Positions 61,168 through 64,000 of a stretch of DNA of 64,000 bases are shown one piece after another. The stretch comes from JAEUMY01 sp033764435 (GTDB lineage Bacteria > Pseudomonadota > Gammaproteobacteria > Burkholderiales > Usitatibacteraceae): contig JANRIX010000059.1 of the NCBI GenBank assembly GCA_033764435.1, positions 242,812-306,811 of the forward strand, given 5' to 3'. Within the stretch, counting starts at the first letter, position 1, and each line of letters begins with the position of its first letter. Made by a program: the position numbers and the translations under genes. The notes under the pieces were generated by a model. That model ran no database searches, was not told where the DNA came from, and saw only the letters and a program-made list of their open reading frames with translations.

Positions 61168-61770
61168 ATGCGTCTCATCGGGATGCTGGATTCCCCCTAC
61201 GTTCGCCGCGTCGCGATCTCCATGAAGTTGATGGGCTTGCCGTTCACGCACGAATCAGTGTCGGTGTTCCGCCAGTTCGAGCACTTTTCCTCGATCAATC
61301 CGCTGGTGAAGGCGCCGACCTTTGTGGCCGACGACGGCACCGTTCTGATGGAGTCGACGGTGATCCTGAACTATCTCGATTCACTGGTGCCAGAAGCGAG
61401 GCGACTCATGCCGCCCGGCGCGTTGGCTGCGCGGCAGGTCGGTGTCGCGCTGACCGCGATGGAGAAATCGGTTCAGCTGTATTACGAAGTTTCGTTGCGT
61501 CCAGAGGACAAGCGTCATCTGCCCTGGATGGAACGGGTGAGTGCCCAGACGCTTTCGGCCTTTGATCTGCTCGAAGGCATGGTGGGGGCGGGCAAGTCCT
61601 GGTTGCATGGTCCGCAACCGATGCAGCCGGATCTTTGCATCGCCATCGCCTGGCGGTTTGCCCAGTTTGTCCTGGCGGATCGTGTGCCCGCCAGCCGGTA
61701 TCCCGGGCTGGTGGCATTCTCGATCCTTGCGGAGGCGCTGCCGCATTTCGTTGAAACGCCACTGGAGTAG
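61168..61770 (+). CDS. glutathione S-transferase family protein
   Basis: This is a 200-residue protein. The N-terminal thioredoxin-like half (MRLIGMLDSPYVRRVAISMKLMGLPF, KAPTFVADDGTVLMESTVILNYLD) carries the cis-Pro/ES motif of GSTs; the C-terminal half is helical. The usual catalytic Ser or Tyr near the N-terminus could be Ser9. It uses glutathione, in line with other glutathione-dependent enzymes in the window (GloA, AdhC, FghA). Not assigned to a class. Confidence 0.85.
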   Translation: MRLIGMLDSPYVRRVAISMKLMGLPFTHESVSVFRQFEHFSSINPLVKAPTFVADDGTVLMESTVILNYLDSLVPEARRLMPPGALAARQVGVALTAMEKSVQLYYEVSLRPEDKRHLPWMERVSAQTLSAFDLLEGMVGAGKSWLHGPQPMQPDLCIAIAWRFAQFVLADRVPASRYPGLVAFSILAEALPHFVETPLE

Positions 61771-61775
61771 GTGCG

Positions 61776-62297
61776 ATGATGGCAACCATGAATTCATCCC
61801 GGCCCGACGCTGTTCGTGCATTCACTCTGATCGAGCTGGTGGTGGTGCTTGCCATCATCGGTATCCTTGCGACCATCGCGACACCGACCCTGATCGACCG
61901 CGTCATCCGCGAGCAGGTGCAGGAGGGCGAGAAAATGGCGGAAGTGGCTCAACGTGCTGTCGGCACCATCTATGCGGCCAAAGGCGCCATGCCGGTCGAC
62001 AATGCGTCTTCGGGCTTGCCCCAGCCGGAGAAGATGGTCGGCGATCTCGTGGAGTCTGTCCACGTGAAGGAGGGCGCCGTGACCGTGGTCTACGGCAACA
62101 ATGCCAACAGCGCCTTGAAAGGCAAGAAACTGACCTGGCGCCCGTCCATCGCACCCAACGTGAAGGTGCTGGGCATCGAATGGCTGTGCCATCAGCGCCC
62201 CGTGCCCGAGGGCCGGGAAGCGCAGGGCAAGCTGGAAACCGATATCGAAGAACGCTACCTGCCCCTGAAGTGCCGGGACATGAAGAAGAAGACCTGA
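61776..62297 (+). CDS. type IV prepilin-like protein
   Basis: This is a 173-residue protein with a type III (prepilin) signal: a short leader, then AFTLIELVVVLAIIGILATIATP. Cleavage would occur before Phe16, with Glu at position +5 (Glu20) of the mature protein, as in type IV pilins and type II secretion pseudopilins. The residue before the cleavage site is Ala instead of the usual Gly. The C-terminal part contains one Cys pair (CHQR and CRDM). No pil or gsp genes are near, so it is an orphan, possibly a minor pilin. The start could also be 61788. Confidence 0.83.
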   Translation: MMATMNSSRPDAVRAFTLIELVVVLAIIGILATIATPTLIDRVIREQVQEGEKMAEVAQRAVGTIYAAKGAMPVDNASSGLPQPEKMVGDLVESVHVKEGAVTVVYGNNANSALKGKKLTWRPSIAPNVKVLGIEWLCHQRPVPEGREAQGKLETDIEERYLPLKCRDMKKKT

Positions 62298-62380
62298 AGC
62301 GGGCTTGAATTCGGTGGGTGCGACGTCATCATGCGGGCGTTGCGTCGGAAATCCGAGCCTTATGCGGGAACTGATCTGAA

Positions 62381-63469
62381 ATGAAAAAGCTCACTGCGGC
62401 TGCCGTGGTTGTCGCCACCCTGTTTGCGGCCTGCGAATTCGCCGGCGTGGAAGCCGCGTCGCCACGCACTGTCACGCCTCGTGGACCCCTGCTGGCCGAA
62501 GAAAAGCAGGTCGTGGACCTCTTCCAGAACGCCGCACCGTCGGTGGCCTACATCACCACCGAGCGGCTGGAGCGGAATTTCTTCACGGTGGAGGTCGCCC
62601 AGGGTGGCGGCTCCGGATTCGTCTGGGACGCCCAGGGTCATGTCGTCACCAATTTCCATGTGGTGGAAGGTGCGCGGTCCGTGTTGGTCCAACTGGACGC
62701 TGGTCAGCCACTGCAGGCGGAGGTGATCGGCGCTGCCCCCGAATACGACCTCGCCGTGGTGCGGCTGAAAAATGCGCCGAAGACTGCGCGGCCGATTCCC
62801 ATCGGCACGTCGGCCGACCTGCGCATCGGCCAGTCGGTCTACGCCATCGGCAAGCCGTTTGGCCTCGAGCGCACGTTGACCCGCGGCATCGTGAGCGCGC
62901 TGGATCGCGACCTGCCCACCAGCAACTTCACCGAGATCGCCGGTGCCATCCAGACGGATGCAGCCATCAATCCCGGCAACTCCGGCGGCCCGCTCCTGGA
63001 CAGCGCCGGGCGCCTCATCGGCGTGAACACCGCCATCCGTTCCGCGTCCGGCAGCTCGGCCGGCATCGGCTTCGCCATTCCGGTCGACTTGGTGAATCGC
63101 ATCGTGCCCTCGCTCATCGCCACGGGTACCGCACCCAAGCCCGGCATCGGCATCGTGGCCGTGAACCCGGTGCTGGTCGCCCGCGCGGGCATCAGCGGCG
63201 TGGTGGTCGAAGATGTGCGCCGCGGCTCGCCTGCCGATCAGGCTGGCCTGAAGCCCCTCAATCGCCGCACCCGCGAGATCGGCGACATCATCGTGGCCAT
63301 CAACGGGGTGAACATCGAAAGCATGTCGGCGTTCACCCGCGAACTGGACCGCGTGGGCATCGGCAAGTCGGCCGAATTCACCCTGAAGCGCGATGGCAAG
63401 GAGCGCAAGGTGCGCATGCATGTGATCGATGTCAGGGAGTCCGCCGCCGCAAGGCTGATCCCGGGCTGA
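62381..63469 (+). CDS. periplasmic Deg/HtrA-type serine protease with one PDZ
   Basis: This is a 362-residue trypsin-fold protease of the DegS/DegQ type. The catalytic triad is His93 (TNFHVVEG), Asp123 (YDLAVVRL) and Ser201 (GNSGGPL). One PDZ domain occupies about residues 265-350 (ISGVVVEDVRRGSPADQAG, GDIIVAINGVNIES). A signal peptide or anchor lies at 1-25; LFAAC could be a lipobox but has Phe at -3. It probably deals with envelope stress. It is followed 2 bases later by a hypothetical gene, so operon is likely. Confidence 0.92.
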   Translation: MKKLTAAAVVVATLFAACEFAGVEAASPRTVTPRGPLLAEEKQVVDLFQNAAPSVAYITTERLERNFFTVEVAQGGGSGFVWDAQGHVVTNFHVVEGARSVLVQLDAGQPLQAEVIGAAPEYDLAVVRLKNAPKTARPIPIGTSADLRIGQSVYAIGKPFGLERTLTRGIVSALDRDLPTSNFTEIAGAIQTDAAINPGNSGGPLLDSAGRLIGVNTAIRSASGSSAGIGFAIPVDLVNRIVPSLIATGTAPKPGIGIVAVNPVLVARAGISGVVVEDVRRGSPADQAGLKPLNRRTREIGDIIVAINGVNIESMSAFTRELDRVGIGKSAEFTLKRDGKERKVRMHVIDVRESAAARLIPG

Positions 63470-63471
63470 GC

Positions 63472-63957
63472 ATGTTCACCAAGGAGTTCTGGGAGCTCGC
63501 TTCCTTCGTCGTCACGGTGATCGGCCTGCCGCTCGCCATTGCGACCTTTCTCTACCAGGCGCGGCGCGAGCGGGCCAATGAGGAAGAGGAGGAGTACCAG
63601 CTCCTGAACGACGCCTACATCGACTTCCTCGAGGTGGTGCTGAAGCACCCGGATCTGCGCCTGCGCAGCAATGCGCCCACGCCCAACCTGACGCCGGAGC
63701 AGGAGGAGCGCATGCTGGTCATCTTCGACATGCTGATCGCCCTGTTCGAGCGCGCCTACCTCGTGGCGCATGACGAAAACATGGCGCCGGACAAGGCGCG
63801 GCGCTGGAACTCATGGGAGGATTTCATGCGGGAGTGGTGTCGCCGCGAGAATTTCCGCACCCGTCTGCCCGAGATGCTGCGCGGCGAGGACCCCGAGTTT
63901 TCCCACTACATCCGCAAGCTGGCCGAGGAGGAGGCGCGCGCCACCGGCCCGGCCTGA
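63472..63957 (+). CDS. hypothetical membrane-anchored protein
   Basis: This is a 161-residue protein with one transmembrane segment (about 10-29, ASFVVTVIGLPLAIATFLYQ) followed by a charged, helical cytoplasmic domain (EEEEEYQLLNDAYIDFLEVVLKHPDLRL, EERMLVIFDMLIALFERAYLVA). It starts 2 bases after the protease stop, so it is co-transcribed and may sense or link to envelope stress. The pattern resembles proteins with a membrane anchor and a conserved helical domain of unknown function. Confidence 0.72.
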   Translation: MFTKEFWELASFVVTVIGLPLAIATFLYQARRERANEEEEEYQLLNDAYIDFLEVVLKHPDLRLRSNAPTPNLTPEQEERMLVIFDMLIALFERAYLVAHDENMAPDKARRWNSWEDFMREWCRRENFRTRLPEMLRGEDPEFSHYIRKLAEEEARATGPA

Positions 63958-63986
63958 TCGGCAACGACCAGAAAGTGAGTTTGAAC

Positions 63987-64000
63987 ATGCGTCACCTGCC
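63987..64000 (+). CDS. possible start of a further gene (cut by the window edge)
   Basis: An ATG at 63987 opens a frame reading MRHLP up to the edge, 29 bases after the previous stop. AAAGTGAGT lies nearby upstream. Too little is visible to name it. Confidence 0.3.

Noticed and set aside
62433..62444. GCGAATTCGCCG near the Deg protease start as a palindrome copy
   Set aside because: It is a different sequence (GCGAATTCGC) missing the central AT step, so it is not counted.

Overview
The window is a GC-rich (roughly two-thirds GC by eye), gene-dense bacterial chromosome segment with about 66 protein-coding genes, no rRNA, no recognisable tRNA, no insertion sequence, no prophage and no CRISPR array. 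The gene content fits a free-living Gram-negative heterotroph, most likely a betaproteobacterium. The supporting features are a DUF3034 outer-membrane protein, a truncated haemoglobin, a SrkA-type kinase, a glutathione-dependent formaldehyde pathway, a Csu-like spore-coat-U pilus, an orphan molybdopterin-binding subunit, and trypsin-like proteases with a C-terminal GWG domain. I cannot fix the genus from sequence alone.

Layout. 1-5.4 kb: an edge-truncated NitT/TauT-type binding protein, a nucleotide cyclase, and a PhnD-PhnC-PhnE-PhnE ABC importer operon. 5.5-13.6 kb: a soluble chemoreceptor, an S9 peptidase, a peptide-type binding protein, a DUF4337 protein and a trypsin-like protein. 13.9-17.3 kb: a cluster of DUF3034, truncated haemoglobin, cupredoxin and an OmpA-FecR hybrid. 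17.4-23.2 kb: a catalase-fold protein, a DksA/TraR zinc-finger protein, an M48 lipoprotein protease and secreted unknowns. 23.3-37.4 kb: assorted housekeeping and envelope genes (crotonase, ACT protein, PspC, Sel1, SDR, MarC, S10 carboxypeptidase, ExoD, SppA). 37.4-42.4 kb: a chaperone-usher pilus operon read leftwards. 42.7-44.8 kb: glyoxalase I and a BAAT-type hydrolase. 45.1-47.9 kb: a GtrA / GT2 / GT39-like surface glycosylation trio. 48.2-54.8 kb: RhlE helicase, a cytochrome c with a TfoX-C protein, formaldehyde detoxification (adhC-fghA), srkA and a flavodoxin. 55-64 kb: the orphan molybdoenzyme subunit, AsnS, a phosphatase-like protein, carbonic anhydrase, GST, a type IV pilin-like protein and a Deg-type protease.

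The outstanding signal is not a gene. The 12-bp palindrome GCGAATATTCGC occurs 23 times without a mismatch in 64 kb; about 0.002 would be expected by chance at this composition (hand estimate). Almost every AATATT hexamer I can find lies inside it. Eleven copies are intergenic, three sit on start codons and nine are inside genes, seven of those in the reading phase that spells Ala-Asn-Ile-Arg. Two copies form the core of longer hairpins of 28 and 32 bp, and three lie inside one gene (srkA). The motif is missing from the pilus operon, the SppA region and the glycosylation trio. It behaves like a genome-wide repeated palindrome comparable in style to cyanobacterial HIP1, or like the binding site of a nucleoid or chromosome-organising protein, and I do not recognise it as a described element.

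Most adjacent genes are separate or in short operons. Tight couplings (ATGA or TGATG overlaps) link phnE-phnE, the globin-cupredoxin pair, chaperone-usher-tip pilin, GT39-GT2-GtrA, cytochrome c-TfoX-C, adhC-fghA and a pair of small unknown genes at 60.7-61.1 kb. Several convergent gene pairs share clear hairpin terminators.
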